Below, piece after piece: positions 35,569 to 44,012 of a stretch of 64,000 nucleotides of DNA (position 1 is its first letter; each line of letters opens with the position of its first letter). The position numbers and the translations under genes were made by a program. The notes beneath the pieces were generated by a model. The model did no database searches, was not told where the DNA came from, and saw nothing but the letters and a program-made list of their open reading frames with translations. This DNA comes from Sphingobium sp. Z007 (GTDB lineage: Bacteria; Pseudomonadota; Alphaproteobacteria; Sphingomonadales; Sphingomonadaceae): the NCBI RefSeq assembly GCF_900013425.1, contig NZ_FBXK01000005.1, forward strand, positions 2,294,001-2,358,000, in the 5' to 3' direction.

Positions 35569-36615
35569 CTATTCCGCCACCTGCGCCGACCATGTCCTGA
35601 TCCAGTGCCACGCGCCGCGACATTCGCCCATGCTGGTGGCTTCGATCAGGCGGAAGCGGGTGCCGTCCCAGACATAGGCTTCGCTGCCGCCGCAATCGCC
35701 GATGCCGCGGCCTTTGGCGAAACTGTCGAGCCGCAGCTTGCCTGCGGTCCAGCCGACATTGACCAGCATCGGCCGGGCTTCCTCCTCGCTCCAGCCCGGC
35801 TTCAGGTCGAAGCTGGCGAGGCGGAAGGCGCGGCGGCCGGCGTCGCCGGTCGCGATCACCGGGACCGACGTGAAATTATAGGCGCCGCTGCCGCAGGGGA
35901 CCAGGATCAGCGTTTCGGTGCGCGACAGGCGGTAGAGTTGGGGCGGCTCCGCGCCCTTCATCTCGTCGGTGCAACGAGTGAATTTGCCGAGCGCGGTCAG
36001 TTCCTCCCGCCACAGCGCGGCAGGCGCGGTCGTGGCGGGCAAGGGCGCGCGGCGGATGATCGGCGCGGGCGGGGCGGCACGCACGGCGAGCGGGCCGAGC
36101 GGTCCGGTGGCGACCAGCGCGGTGCTTGTCCCCGCCCGCCCCTGCCGCGCATCCATATAGCGCAGCGCCGCCCCGGCCCCGGCCAGCGACGGCTTGCCCA
36201 GCGACCGATTGCCCAGCCGCAGTTCCAGCCCATTGCCACGCGCCATGGCGATGGCCAGCGCGGCGGCCTGCGGTCCTCTGATGGTGGCGTCGCCGTCCCG
36301 GCTCATCGCGCTGGCGATCCGACGGCCATCGACATGGAAGCTGATCTCGCCCCCGCCTTTGGCGTCGCGGCTGACCCACACGTCCGTCGCAGCGTCCGGT
36401 CCAGCTTCGCGCACGATGCCCACCATCACCGGGCTGTCCGGCCACTCGCCGCCTTCGGGCAATAGCGACACGGTTTCGCAGCGGTTGCGATTGTCGCAGC
36501 CGATGGTCCAGTCCTTATAGGTTTCCAATGCGCCGGGCTTGGGTGCTTGCGCAGCCCCTATCCCCGACCAGCCAAGGGCCGCCAGAGCGACCATGAAATA
36601 ATGTTTTGCCCCCAT
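35569..36615 (-). CDS. DUF1176 family exported protein
   Basis: 348 residues with a signal peptide (YFMVALAALGWSGIGAAQA). The body has the DUF1176 pattern: an early YKDWTIGCDNRNRCETVSL with a Cys pair, a central CTDEMKGAEPP, and C-terminal GDCGGSEAYVWDGTRFRL followed by GECRGAWHWIRTW. Conserved cysteines suggest disulfides in the periplasm. Function unknown across the family. Confidence 0.85.
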   Translation of the reverse strand: MGAKHYFMVALAALGWSGIGAAQAPKPGALETYKDWTIGCDNRNRCETVSLLPEGGEWPDSPVMVGIVREAGPDAATDVWVSRDAKGGGEISFHVDGRRIASAMSRDGDATIRGPQAAALAIAMARGNGLELRLGNRSLGKPSLAGAGAALRYMDARQGRAGTSTALVATGPLGPLAVRAAPPAPIIRRAPLPATTAPAALWREELTALGKFTRCTDEMKGAEPPQLYRLSRTETLILVPCGSGAYNFTSVPVIATGDAGRRAFRLASFDLKPGWSEEEARPMLVNVGWTAGKLRLDSFAKGRGIGDCGGSEAYVWDGTRFRLIEATSMGECRGAWHWIRTWSAQVAE

Positions 36616-36682
36616 GGGTTAACCATAACTGATTTGAAGGGCCGATGGTAGCGTTTCCGTTACGGAGCCGACTTGATCTAAA

Positions 36683-38005
36683 TCACAGGCTGAGCATCAA
36701 TCCCGCCAGCGCCGCGCTCATCAAATTGGCGAGGCTGCCAGCGACCAGCGCCTTCAACCCCAGCTTCGCGATCATCGGCCGCTGATTGGGGGCAAGGTTG
36801 CCGGTCACCGCCATCTGGATCGCGATCGAGCTGAAATTGGCGAAACCGCATAGGGCAAAGGTGACGATGGCGATGGTCGCGGGCGACAGCGCGCCCTGCA
36901 CCTGGCCCAGATTGATATAGGCGACGAATTCGTTGAGCACGACCTTCGTCCCGAACAGGCCGCCCGCCACCTGCGCTTCGGCCCAGGGGATGTTGAGCAG
37001 ATACATGACCGGCTGGAACACATAGCCCAGCAGCATCTGGAAGCTGAGCGTGGGGTAGCCGAACCATGCGCCGATGCCGCCCAATATGCCGTTGGCGAGC
37101 GCCACCAGCGCGACGAAGGCCAGCACCATGGCGCCGACTGCGACGGCGAGTTTGACACCTGTCTGCGCCCCCTGCGCCGCAGCCATGATGAGGTTGGCGG
37201 GCTTTTCCTCGTCATGGCTGGCCTGCGGCATGGGTTCGCCTGGCGTGCCTTCGGGCAGCAGCGCGGCGGGGCCTGCGCCGCTGATCCGGGTTTCGGGCAG
37301 CAGCAGGTCGGGATGGTCGCCCAGTGGCAATTCGCCCTGCACCGGCACGCGCGGGTCGGGCATCATGATCTTGGCCATCAACAGCCCACCGGGGGCCGCC
37401 ATGAAGCTGGCCGCAAGCAGATAGTCGATCTTGATCCCCATCGACGCATAGGCCGCCAATATGGTGCCCGCCACGCCCGCCATGCCGCTGGTCATCACCG
37501 CGAACAATTGGGGTGGGGTCAGGCCGGCAAGGTAAGGGCGGATGACGAGAGGGCTTTCGCTCTGCCCGACGAAGATGTTCGCCGCCGCGCACAGGCTTTC
37601 CACCTTCGACACGCCCGTCACCCATTCGATCGCACCGCCGACCCAGCGGACGATGAACTGCATGATCCCCAGATAATAGAGGATCGACACCAGGCTGGCG
37701 AAGAAGATGATGACCGGCAGCGCGGCGATGGCGAAGCTGGCCCCGCCGATTTCGGGCCTGGCCAGCGGGCCGAAGATGAAGTCGGTGCCCGCCTGCGCAT
37801 AGCCGAGCAGGTTGGCGACCCCGCGCGACATGCCCGCGATGATGCCGCGTCCCGCGGGCACATAGAGCACCAACAGCGCAATCCCCGCCTGCAGCAGGAA
37901 GGCCGCGCCCACCACCCGCGGCTTGATGGCGCGACGATCCGACGAAAGAGCGAAAGCGATGGCGAGGATCAGAAGAATGCCAGCTAGGCCGATGAGAAGA
38001 TGCAT
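36683..38005 (-). CDS. Concentrative nucleoside transporter (CNT/NupC family)
   Basis: 440 residues, polytopic inner-membrane cation/nucleoside symporter. CNT hallmarks: GQSESPLVIRPYL (substrate-binding loop, near 180), the gate domain AASFMAAPGGLLMAKIM, and the C-terminal FALCGFANFSSIAIQ. A hydrophilic stretch of roughly 45 residues (about 265-315, rich in Gly, Pro, Glu) sits in the middle and is longer than in E. coli NupC. ATG at 38005 chosen because the first helix MHLLIGLAGILLILAIAFAL follows directly. Divergent from the dioxygenase gene. Confidence 0.92.
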   Translation of the reverse strand: MHLLIGLAGILLILAIAFALSSDRRAIKPRVVGAAFLLQAGIALLVLYVPAGRGIIAGMSRGVANLLGYAQAGTDFIFGPLARPEIGGASFAIAALPVIIFFASLVSILYYLGIMQFIVRWVGGAIEWVTGVSKVESLCAAANIFVGQSESPLVIRPYLAGLTPPQLFAVMTSGMAGVAGTILAAYASMGIKIDYLLAASFMAAPGGLLMAKIMMPDPRVPVQGELPLGDHPDLLLPETRISGAGPAALLPEGTPGEPMPQASHDEEKPANLIMAAAQGAQTGVKLAVAVGAMVLAFVALVALANGILGGIGAWFGYPTLSFQMLLGYVFQPVMYLLNIPWAEAQVAGGLFGTKVVLNEFVAYINLGQVQGALSPATIAIVTFALCGFANFSSIAIQMAVTGNLAPNQRPMIAKLGLKALVAGSLANLMSAALAGLMLSL

Positions 38006-38179
38006 GAAGCGCTTTCGCGTGGGAAGGACAAACCCTGCGACTATATGGGCCATGTCGCGGAGAGGCCAGCCCGTTCGACGGCTACAAAGTCGCAACATTG
38101 CGCAATTAGCCGGAGACATGCCGCTTATAGGGACGATCCTGAGGGTCTTGTTACGATAAGACGAGAGGGACAAGGGTAG

Positions 38180-39079
38180 ATGGCCGGACATGACGACGCG
38201 CACGACCATGGGTTGCTGCACGACCTGGAACAGATGCGTACGCTGGCGCGGGAGGGCATTGGGCGGCGGCGCACCTTGCGGCTGCTGTTTTCGGCGAGCG
38301 GCGCGGCGCTGATCGGGGCATGCGGCGGCGGATCGGGATCGTCGAGCGGATCGACCGCGACGCCCACCCCCACGCCTACGCCCGCACCAACCCCGACGCC
38401 GACACCCACGCCGACACCCACCGGCACCTGCGTCGCCGACCCGGAGGAGACCAACGGCCCCTATCCGGCCGACGGGTCCAACAGCAGCAACGGCAGCGTG
38501 GTCAATGTGCTGGACGACAGCGGCATCGTGCGCACCGACATCCGGTCCAGCTTCGGGTCATCCAGCGGCACGGCGGCCGGCATCACGATGGAACTGACCA
38601 TCACCGTCGTCAACGTCAACGGCAGTTGCGCCGCGCTGGCGGGCTATGCCGTCTATATCTGGCACTGCACCCGCGATGGTCTCTATTCGCTCTATACCGT
38701 GCCGGGCGAAAATTATCTGCGCGGCGTGGGCATGACTGACGCCAACGGGCAGGTGACCTTCACCAGCATCTTCCCCGGCTGTTATGACGGGCGCTACCCG
38801 CATATCCATTTCGAGGTCTATCCGAGCCTGGCCCGCGCCACCAGCTACGCCAATCGCGTGCTGACGTCGCAATTCGCCATGCCGGCCGACGCCTGCACCA
38901 GCGTCTATGCGACCAGCGGCTATGCCAGCAGCAAAAGCAATTTCGCCAGCATATCGACCAGCAGCGACAATGTGTTCGGCGACAATACAGCAGCGCAGGC
39001 GACGGCGATGACGCCGGTCATGACCGGCGACATCACCAACGGCTATATTGGCGCGGTGACGGTCGGCCTGGCGATTTGA
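38180..39079 (+). CDS. Exported intradiol ring-cleavage dioxygenase-like protein
   Basis: 299 residues. N-terminal twin-arginine-type signal (GRRRTLRLLFSASGAALIGACGG) with a lipobox-like GAC. Residues 59-82 are a Pro-Thr alternating linker encoded by a short tandem repeat at about 38360-38422. The globular part matches the protocatechuate/intradiol dioxygenase fold: ETNGPYPADG, YAVYIWHCTRDGLYS (Tyr and His ligand candidates), and GRYPHIHFEVY (HxH ligands). Such exported members act on catechol-like or lignin-derived aromatics, or are non-catalytic; substrate unknown. Confidence 0.85.
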   Translation: MAGHDDAHDHGLLHDLEQMRTLAREGIGRRRTLRLLFSASGAALIGACGGGSGSSSGSTATPTPTPTPAPTPTPTPTPTPTGTCVADPEETNGPYPADGSNSSNGSVVNVLDDSGIVRTDIRSSFGSSSGTAAGITMELTITVVNVNGSCAALAGYAVYIWHCTRDGLYSLYTVPGENYLRGVGMTDANGQVTFTSIFPGCYDGRYPHIHFEVYPSLARATSYANRVLTSQFAMPADACTSVYATSGYASSKSNFASISTSSDNVFGDNTAAQATAMTPVMTGDITNGYIGAVTVGLAI

Positions 39080-39095
39080 TCGGAGCAGCGTGCAG

Positions 39096-39863
39096 ATGAC
39101 TTTGCAGGAGGCGCATTCCGCCGATATGCTGCCGCCCATGGACGGTTCGCGCATATTGGTGGTCGACGATGATGCGGACATCCGCACGCTGCTGTCGGAT
39201 TTTCTGGAGCAGCATGGTTTCGCCGTGACCGCGGTGGCGGACGGCGCGGCGATGGATCAAGCCTTGGCCGCAGAGGATTTCGACATTGCGGTGCTGGACG
39301 TGATGATGCCGGGCGAGGACGGGCTGTCGATCCTGCGGCGGCTGTCGGCACGCGGCGGCCTGCCGGTCATCATGCTGTCGGCGATCGGCAGCGACATCGA
39401 CCGGATCGTCGGGCTGGAAATGGGGGCGGAAGATTATCTGCCCAAACCGTGCAACCCGCGCGAGTTGCTGGCCCGAGTCCGCACCGTCCTGCGCCGCCAT
39501 CGGCGACAGGTGACACAGACGGCGCAGGTGGGCGGCAGGAAGCTGCGCTTCGCCGGCTGGCAGGTCGATATGACCGGGCGGCTGCTGACCGATCCCGACA
39601 ATGTGGTCGTCACCCTGACCGACGGCGAGTTTCGGCTGCTGCGGGCCTTCATTGACCATCCCCGTCGAGTCCTGAGCCGCGACCAGTTGCTCGACTATTC
39701 GGCGGGCAATGACAGCGAAAGCTATGATCGCGCGATCGACGTGCAGGTCAGCCGGCTGCGGCGCAAGCTGGAGCGCGGCGCGCGGCATGAGGGGGCCGAC
39801 GAACTGGTCCGCACTATCCGTAACGAAGGCTATATGTTCACCGCCGAAGTCCGCCCGGCGTGA
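39096..39863 (+). CDS. OmpR-family response regulator
   Basis: 255 residues. Receiver domain (about 18-135) with acidic triad DDD at 24-26, phospho-acceptor Asp68 in VLDVMMPGEDG and Lys in LPKPCNP; winged-helix DNA-binding domain (about 150-250) with LTDGEFRLLRAFIDHPRRVLSR and VQVSRLRRKLE. Start at 39096 follows a GGAG at good spacing; ATGs at 39126 and 39138 are alternatives. Overlaps the kinase by four bases (GTGA). Confidence 0.93.
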   Translation: MTLQEAHSADMLPPMDGSRILVVDDDADIRTLLSDFLEQHGFAVTAVADGAAMDQALAAEDFDIAVLDVMMPGEDGLSILRRLSARGGLPVIMLSAIGSDIDRIVGLEMGAEDYLPKPCNPRELLARVRTVLRRHRRQVTQTAQVGGRKLRFAGWQVDMTGRLLTDPDNVVVTLTDGEFRLLRAFIDHPRRVLSRDQLLDYSAGNDSESYDRAIDVQVSRLRRKLERGARHEGADELVRTIRNEGYMFTAEVRPA

Positions 39864-41173
39864 ACCCGTCGATCCTGACGCGGATCGTCGCGCTGGTCGC
39901 CGCCACCCTGCTGCTGGCGCTGGGGGCGATGATGCTGGTGGCCTTTCGCGGGCCGCCACCGCATAGCCGGCCGATGATGCTGGGCGAGGCGGCCGCGCTG
40001 TTGCAGGGGGCCGCTGCCCCGGCCGGTAGCTGGACGGTGGCGCGCTATCAGTCCGATCCCGCGCCGCTGGCCGAACCCGGACAGATGGAGGACCGGCGCG
40101 CCGCCGCACAGGTCGCCGCGCTGCTGGGTGGGCGCCCCGCCGATGTGCGTCTTGTGCGCGAGCTGCCGCCGGTGCGCATGGCCGATCCCGATCGAAAGGT
40201 CTGGCCGCGGCCCAATTTCGGTCCCGACGGCACGATGCTGCACGGTGCCTTCCTGCTGGCGCGACGAACTGAGGGCGGCTGGCAGGTCGTGCAGGCGCGG
40301 CAGGGGGCGAACGAGCGCTGGTACGCCATCACCCTGTCGCTGATGGCGGGCATCTTTATCCTGCTGCTGCTGCCCGCTTATTGGGTGGCGCGGCGCATTA
40401 CCCAGCCGATCCGGCGGCTGGCCGACGGCGCGGCAACCGAACGGCCCGAACGCGCCGACCCGCTGCCGCTGACCGGTCCGCCGGAGGTGCGGGCGGTGGG
40501 CGCGGCCTATAATCATATGCGCGCGCGGATCGCAGACTATCTGAACGAACGCACGGCGATGCTGGTCGCCATCGCGCATGACCTGCGCACGCCCATGACC
40601 CGTTTGTCCTTCCGTCTGGAGGCGCTGCCCGATGGACCCCGCGCCAAGGCGCAGGCGGATGTGCAGGAAATGCGCGCGATGGTCACCGACCTGCTCGATT
40701 TCATGCGCGGCGAGGGCGATGGGGCGGCGCAGGTGCGGATCGACCTGTCCGCTATCGTCGAGACGCTGGCCGACGATCTGGCCGATATGGGGCAGGATGT
40801 GGCGGTGACGCACGGCAGCCGCGCGGTGGTGCGCGGCGACGCGGTGGCGCTGCGCCGCTGTATCGCCAATCTGGTCGAAAATGCGGTCCGTTACGGCGGG
40901 TTGGCGCGGATCGCGCTAACGGTCGCCAACGGGCGCGTGACCGTGGCGGTGGAGGATGACGGACCGGGCGTGCCAGACGCCGCGATCGAGCGATTATGCG
41001 AGCCCTTTTATCGTGGCGAAGCATCCCGCAACCGGGAAACGGGCGGCGTGGGCCTGGGCCTCTCCATCGCCCGGCGGATCGCCGACAGCCATGGCGGACG
41101 GCTGTCCTTCGCCAACCGCGTCGGCGGCGCCAGCGGATTACGGGCCAGCGTCACGCTGCCCTTGGACCGCTGA
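39860..41173 (+). CDS. EnvZ-type sensor histidine kinase
   Basis: 437 residues. Two transmembrane helices (about 8-29 and 157-176) flank a periplasmic sensor of about 125 residues; then a HAMP domain, the dimerisation helix with His240 in AIAHDLRTPMTR, and the ATPase with N-box NLVENAVRYG, DDGPGV and GVGLGLSIARRI. Forms an operon with the preceding regulator by a GTGA overlap. The signal is not deducible; the dioxygenase gene upstream on the same strand is 16 bases away and could be part of the same unit. Confidence 0.93.
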   Translation: MNPSILTRIVALVAATLLLALGAMMLVAFRGPPPHSRPMMLGEAAALLQGAAAPAGSWTVARYQSDPAPLAEPGQMEDRRAAAQVAALLGGRPADVRLVRELPPVRMADPDRKVWPRPNFGPDGTMLHGAFLLARRTEGGWQVVQARQGANERWYAITLSLMAGIFILLLLPAYWVARRITQPIRRLADGAATERPERADPLPLTGPPEVRAVGAAYNHMRARIADYLNERTAMLVAIAHDLRTPMTRLSFRLEALPDGPRAKAQADVQEMRAMVTDLLDFMRGEGDGAAQVRIDLSAIVETLADDLADMGQDVAVTHGSRAVVRGDAVALRRCIANLVENAVRYGGLARIALTVANGRVTVAVEDDGPGVPDAAIERLCEPFYRGEASRNRETGGVGLGLSIARRIADSHGGRLSFANRVGGASGLRASVTLPLDR

Positions 41174-41185
41174 ACGACCTGCGGT

Positions 41186-41659
41186 TCAGTCGCCCCCGTC
41201 GAAGGCGAGCGAGGTCCAGGAGGCCATGGCGTCGACCGCCAATGGCGACAGGCGGATGGCGCGGCGTCGCCGACTGCTGGGCGAGGTGCGATGTTCATCC
41301 AGCAGGCCGCGCCGTTCCATCACGCCCACTTGGCCGACGACGACGCTGAGCGACAGGCGCAGCGTTTCGCTCAACTGCTCCAGCGTCAGCCCGCCGCCGT
41401 CCAATTCAGCCTGATAAAGCAGCAGCAATATGTCCCAGGCCGGGTCGGCGAAAAGATCATGGCCAAACAGCGTCGATCGCATCCGCCGCGCTTCGACATA
41501 ACGGGCAAGGGCAAGGCGCTGGTCGCCCCCGTCACCGTCCAGTATCGCCGGCTCTTCCTGCCGGGCATGGAAATTGGTCAGGCAGCGTTGCAGCGCGACC
41601 ACCAGGTCGACCGCTTCCTGACTAGGCATATGACGGTCAGGCGGAATAGGCGCGGTCAT
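41186..41659 (-). CDS. MarR-like winged-helix regulator
   Basis: 157 residues from the ATG at 41659. Residues about 65-150 form a winged helix: PAWDILLLLYQAEL, LTLEQLSETLRLSLSVVVGQVGVMERRGLL and the wing RTSPSSRRRRAIRLSPLA. The N-terminal 60 residues are helical. Overlaps the end of the membrane protein gene by 23 bases, so the two are probably cotranscribed, membrane protein first. Tail to tail with the EnvZ-type kinase. Confidence 0.75.
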   Translation of the reverse strand: MTAPIPPDRHMPSQEAVDLVVALQRCLTNFHARQEEPAILDGDGGDQRLALARYVEARRMRSTLFGHDLFADPAWDILLLLYQAELDGGGLTLEQLSETLRLSLSVVVGQVGVMERRGLLDEHRTSPSSRRRRAIRLSPLAVDAMASWTSLAFDGGD

Positions 41660-42062
41660 GCGACGCCTTCCGGTCGAGTTCGATGCCGATGATGGCGAAC
41701 AGCATGAGCGGAATGACCCAGACCGTGCTGAGGCCCGCATAGATCATGTCTGGAAAATCGGGCCGCAATAGGGTGACGACATGGGTCAGCACCGTCATCA
41801 ACTGGCAGGCGGCGACCCAGATCGGCCAGTAGCGCTCGCTGCGCAGCATCAGCCAGAGCAACGCCGCAAAGGTGGCCAGGTCCACGACCAGAAGCCAGAA
41901 TTGGGTGGCGTGCCATGATCCGGCGAGTTGCGCGGGGATGCTGAGCAGCGCCGCCGTGACCGAGATCACGACCAGCAGCCGCCCGTCGCGCCCGCCGAAA
42001 CAGACGGCAAAGGCGCAGGTCATAAGCATCAGGAGCCAGAAGAAAGCCGCCAGCATCTGCAT
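41637..42062 (-). CDS. Small integral membrane protein
   Basis: 141 residues with four hydrophobic helices (AAFFWLLMLMTCAFAVCF, LLVVISVTAALLSIPAQLAG, FWLLVVDLATFAALLWLML and IYAGLSTVWVIPLMLFAIIGIEL). No family recognised; similar four-helix proteins occur next to small regulators in sphingomonads. Upstream partner of the MarR-like gene. Confidence 0.72.
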   Translation of the reverse strand: MQMLAAFFWLLMLMTCAFAVCFGGRDGRLLVVISVTAALLSIPAQLAGSWHATQFWLLVVDLATFAALLWLMLRSERYWPIWVAACQLMTVLTHVVTLLRPDFPDMIYAGLSTVWVIPLMLFAIIGIELDRKASHDRAYSA

Positions 42063-42117
42063 TTCCGATTGAGAGGGAGAACAATGGTTATGCCGATGCC
42101 GGCGACTTTCGCCCCGT

Positions 42118-42462
42118 TCAGGCGACCAGGGTCAGGTGACGCGCGGTTTCGCGCTGCTCCAGCTCCAGGCCGATGGGGCAACCAAAGGCGGTGACGTCAT
42201 GCTGGCTGCGTTCGATGCAGCGGGTCAGCAGCGCGGTCGCGCGAACCATGTCGCTGCGGCCTTCAATGATCTTGGTCGCGCTGTCGTGAATTTGCTTGAG
42301 GATGCGCTGGCTTTCGCTGGCGGTCAGGCCCGACCCCTGCGACGCGGTCAGGAAAGCGGTGGTCAGCTGCGCGGCATCGACCAGGGCGGTGTCCAGCGCG
42401 GCGAAGGCCTGGCGGGTCTGGTCGGCGACGGCCTGAGTCTTGGCAGGATCGAGGTTGAGCAC
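42118..42462 (-). CDS. Hypothetical helical protein
   Basis: 114 residues, predicted almost fully helical: ADQTRQAFAALDTALVDAAQLTTAFL, SESQRILKQIHDSATKIIEGR, MVRATALLTRCIERS. No signal peptide or known domain. It lies between the membrane protein gene and the LuxR-type gene on the same strand. Phasin- or adhesin-like helical bundle is conceivable but not supported further. Confidence 0.65.
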   Translation of the reverse strand: MLNLDPAKTQAVADQTRQAFAALDTALVDAAQLTTAFLTASQGSGLTASESQRILKQIHDSATKIIEGRSDMVRATALLTRCIERSQHDVTAFGCPIGLELEQRETARHLTLVA

Positions 42463-42532
42463 AAGTCATCTCCTTCGCACGGCGCCCCTTTCACCGGGCG
42501 GTGCGCTTTTCAGCATGGCGATTTGGGAAAGA

Positions 42533-43024
42533 TCAGCCCAGGACCGTAAAGGCCCCGCGAATGAGTAGCAGCAAAGCGACGACACCAACCCCGGTCAGGA
42601 CAGCGGCCCGGATCATCGCCAATATGCGGCCGTCGATACTCAGTTCATTGGTCGATCCCCCTAGCGGCGGGCCGAAGGCGAGGATGCGGCGCAGGAGCGT
42701 CTTGTGCTCCTTCTGCGCATCCGGCCTGTTCGGCTGAGCAAGGGATGACGCAGGTTCGGGATCGGTGGCAAGCGGCGCCGATTGATATATCAAGGGCTGA
42801 TATGTGTCACTTTGGGGCGATCGTTGCTCAACCGAAATGAATAGCCGGGCTGCTTCCTTGCGCGATGGCACGCCAAACTTGCGCAGGCTGGTGCGGACGC
42901 GCTGATCGACCGTATGCTCCGACACGCGAAGCTGCCGTGCGATTTCCTTGGAATTGAAGCCCTGCGCCACCAAGCGCAGACACTGCTTTTCCCCCTCGCT
43001 CAAGGCCGGAAGGGTATCCGCCAC
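42533..43024 (-). CDS. LuxR-type HTH protein with C-terminal membrane anchor
   Basis: 163 residues. The N-terminal 60 are a LuxR/GerE helix-turn-helix: LSEGEKQCLRLVAQGFNSKEIARQL, SEHTVDQRVRTSLRKFGV, SRKEAARLF. A flexible middle of about 70 residues follows, then one hydrophobic helix AAVLTGVGVVALLLLIRGAF near the end. The plan, DNA-binding domain first and a tail anchor last, is unlike classical LuxR regulators, which have the HTH at the C-terminus. It has no receiver or ligand domain. Confidence 0.82.
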   Translation of the reverse strand: MADTLPALSEGEKQCLRLVAQGFNSKEIARQLRVSEHTVDQRVRTSLRKFGVPSRKEAARLFISVEQRSPQSDTYQPLIYQSAPLATDPEPASSLAQPNRPDAQKEHKTLLRRILAFGPPLGGSTNELSIDGRILAMIRAAVLTGVGVVALLLLIRGAFTVLG

Positions 43025-43178
43025 TGCATCATTCCTCCTGCGTGAACCACCATATGATCAACAAACGACCACAGGGGAAGGCTCAGCCACCTACACTTCA
43101 TCCACCATCTAAAGGTTGCGATTCGGTTTGCGTCGCGCGCTTAAGTGACACGACAGGGCGCAAGGACGCAATGCGAAT

Positions 43179-43208
43179 GGGCGGCGGGATTGTCCCCCGC
43201 CGCCCATT
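43179..43208. terminator. GC-rich hairpin after DUF805 gene
   Basis: TGGGCGGCGGG / CCCGCCGCCCA stem of 11 pairs with a short loop, between the DUF805 stop and the LuxR-type start. There is no long T tract on the minus strand, so it may be an mRNA-stabilising or weak terminator hairpin. Confidence 0.55.
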
Positions 43209-43253
43209 TGGATAGCATCGGTCCGACGATTCCCGGCCGGGGCCGGGGCCGAT

Positions 43254-43664
43254 TCAGCTGAAGATATCGCCTACGTCCGCCGCCGTCTGCTTGGGATCGG
43301 GACCGAAGCGATTCTCGCCCCTCGTGCCTTCCAGACACATGAAGACCAGCACGATGATGCCGCCAACATAGGGCACGAAATTCAGCAGCACGAACCAGCC
43401 GCTCTTGTCCTGGTCATGGAAGCGGCGGACCTGCACCGCGAGCGAGGGAATGATGAGCAGCAGGACCAGCAGCCCCAGCAGGATCATCATGATCGATGCG
43501 CCGCCCGACGCCTGGCCGTTCGGGAAGCCGCCCAGGATGACGCCCACTATGCCCAGCAGGATCGCCGCGAGCATATAGCCAAGGAAAAACATCCAATATT
43601 CCTTGCGCCGCGAGCGCCCGGAAAAGTCGGCGTACCGCTTGAGCGGCAAGAGCATATAGTCCAT
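43254..43664 (-). CDS. DUF805 membrane protein
   Basis: 136 residues with four membrane helices. The N-terminal LPLKRYADFSGRSRRKEYWMFFL is the diagnostic DUF805 motif (PF05656), and QVRRFHDQDKSGWFVLL is its second conserved block. ATG at 43664 gives the usual start. Inner-membrane protein of unknown function. Confidence 0.92.
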   Translation of the reverse strand: MDYMLLPLKRYADFSGRSRRKEYWMFFLGYMLAAILLGIVGVILGGFPNGQASGGASIMMILLGLLVLLLIIPSLAVQVRRFHDQDKSGWFVLLNFVPYVGGIIVLVFMCLEGTRGENRFGPDPKQTAADVGDIFS

Positions 43665-43741
43665 CTGCGTGTCCCCCGTTTCGAGAAACAACAGGATAGG
43701 AAGCGTTTCTGCGTCTGTCGCGCAAAAAGCACCCCGCGCGA

Positions 43742-43909
43742 TCAGGCGGCCGGCTTGCCGTCCTGCTTCGCCTTGTGCGCGGCCAGCAGCGCGTCGATCT
43801 CGACGATGCGCTGGCGCTGGACGCTGTCCTTGGCCAGCCCTTTAAGGCGACATTCGGCCCAGAGGGCGCGGCGCTCGGAGGTCAGCGCCTTGAGATAGAG
43901 GTCGGCCAT
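43742..43909 (-). CDS. Small hypothetical protein (55 residues)
   Basis: Reads MADLYLKALTSERRALWAEC, RLKGLAKDSVQRQRIVEIDA and LLAAHKAKQDGKPAA in order, stop at 43742. An AGGAG lies seven bases before the ATG. The protein is one or two amphipathic, charged helices. It lies downstream of typA on the same strand. No family is recognised; the ribosome-binding site and codon use support it. Confidence 0.6.
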   Translation of the reverse strand: MADLYLKALTSERRALWAECRLKGLAKDSVQRQRIVEIDALLAAHKAKQDGKPAA

Positions 43910-43964
43910 GTGCGGGCTCCTGTAAACTGATTGGGGGCGGTGCGTTGCCGCCCGCCCCCTCCAT

Positions 43965-43979
43965 CGGGCCTTCGGCCCG
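43965..43979. terminator. Hairpin downstream of typA
   Basis: CGGGCC-TTC-GGCCCG, a tight six-pair stem, 34 bases after the typA stop in the direction of transcription. No T tract follows, so termination by this hairpin alone is uncertain. Confidence 0.4.
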
Positions 43980-44012
43980 CCACCGCCCCGTGCCGGGGAG
44001 GAACTATATGGC

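Noticed and set aside
38360..38422. Short tandem repeat as a phase-variable or CRISPR-like array
   Set aside because: It encodes an in-frame Pro-Thr linker in an exported protein; six-base units stay in frame on change and there are no spacers.
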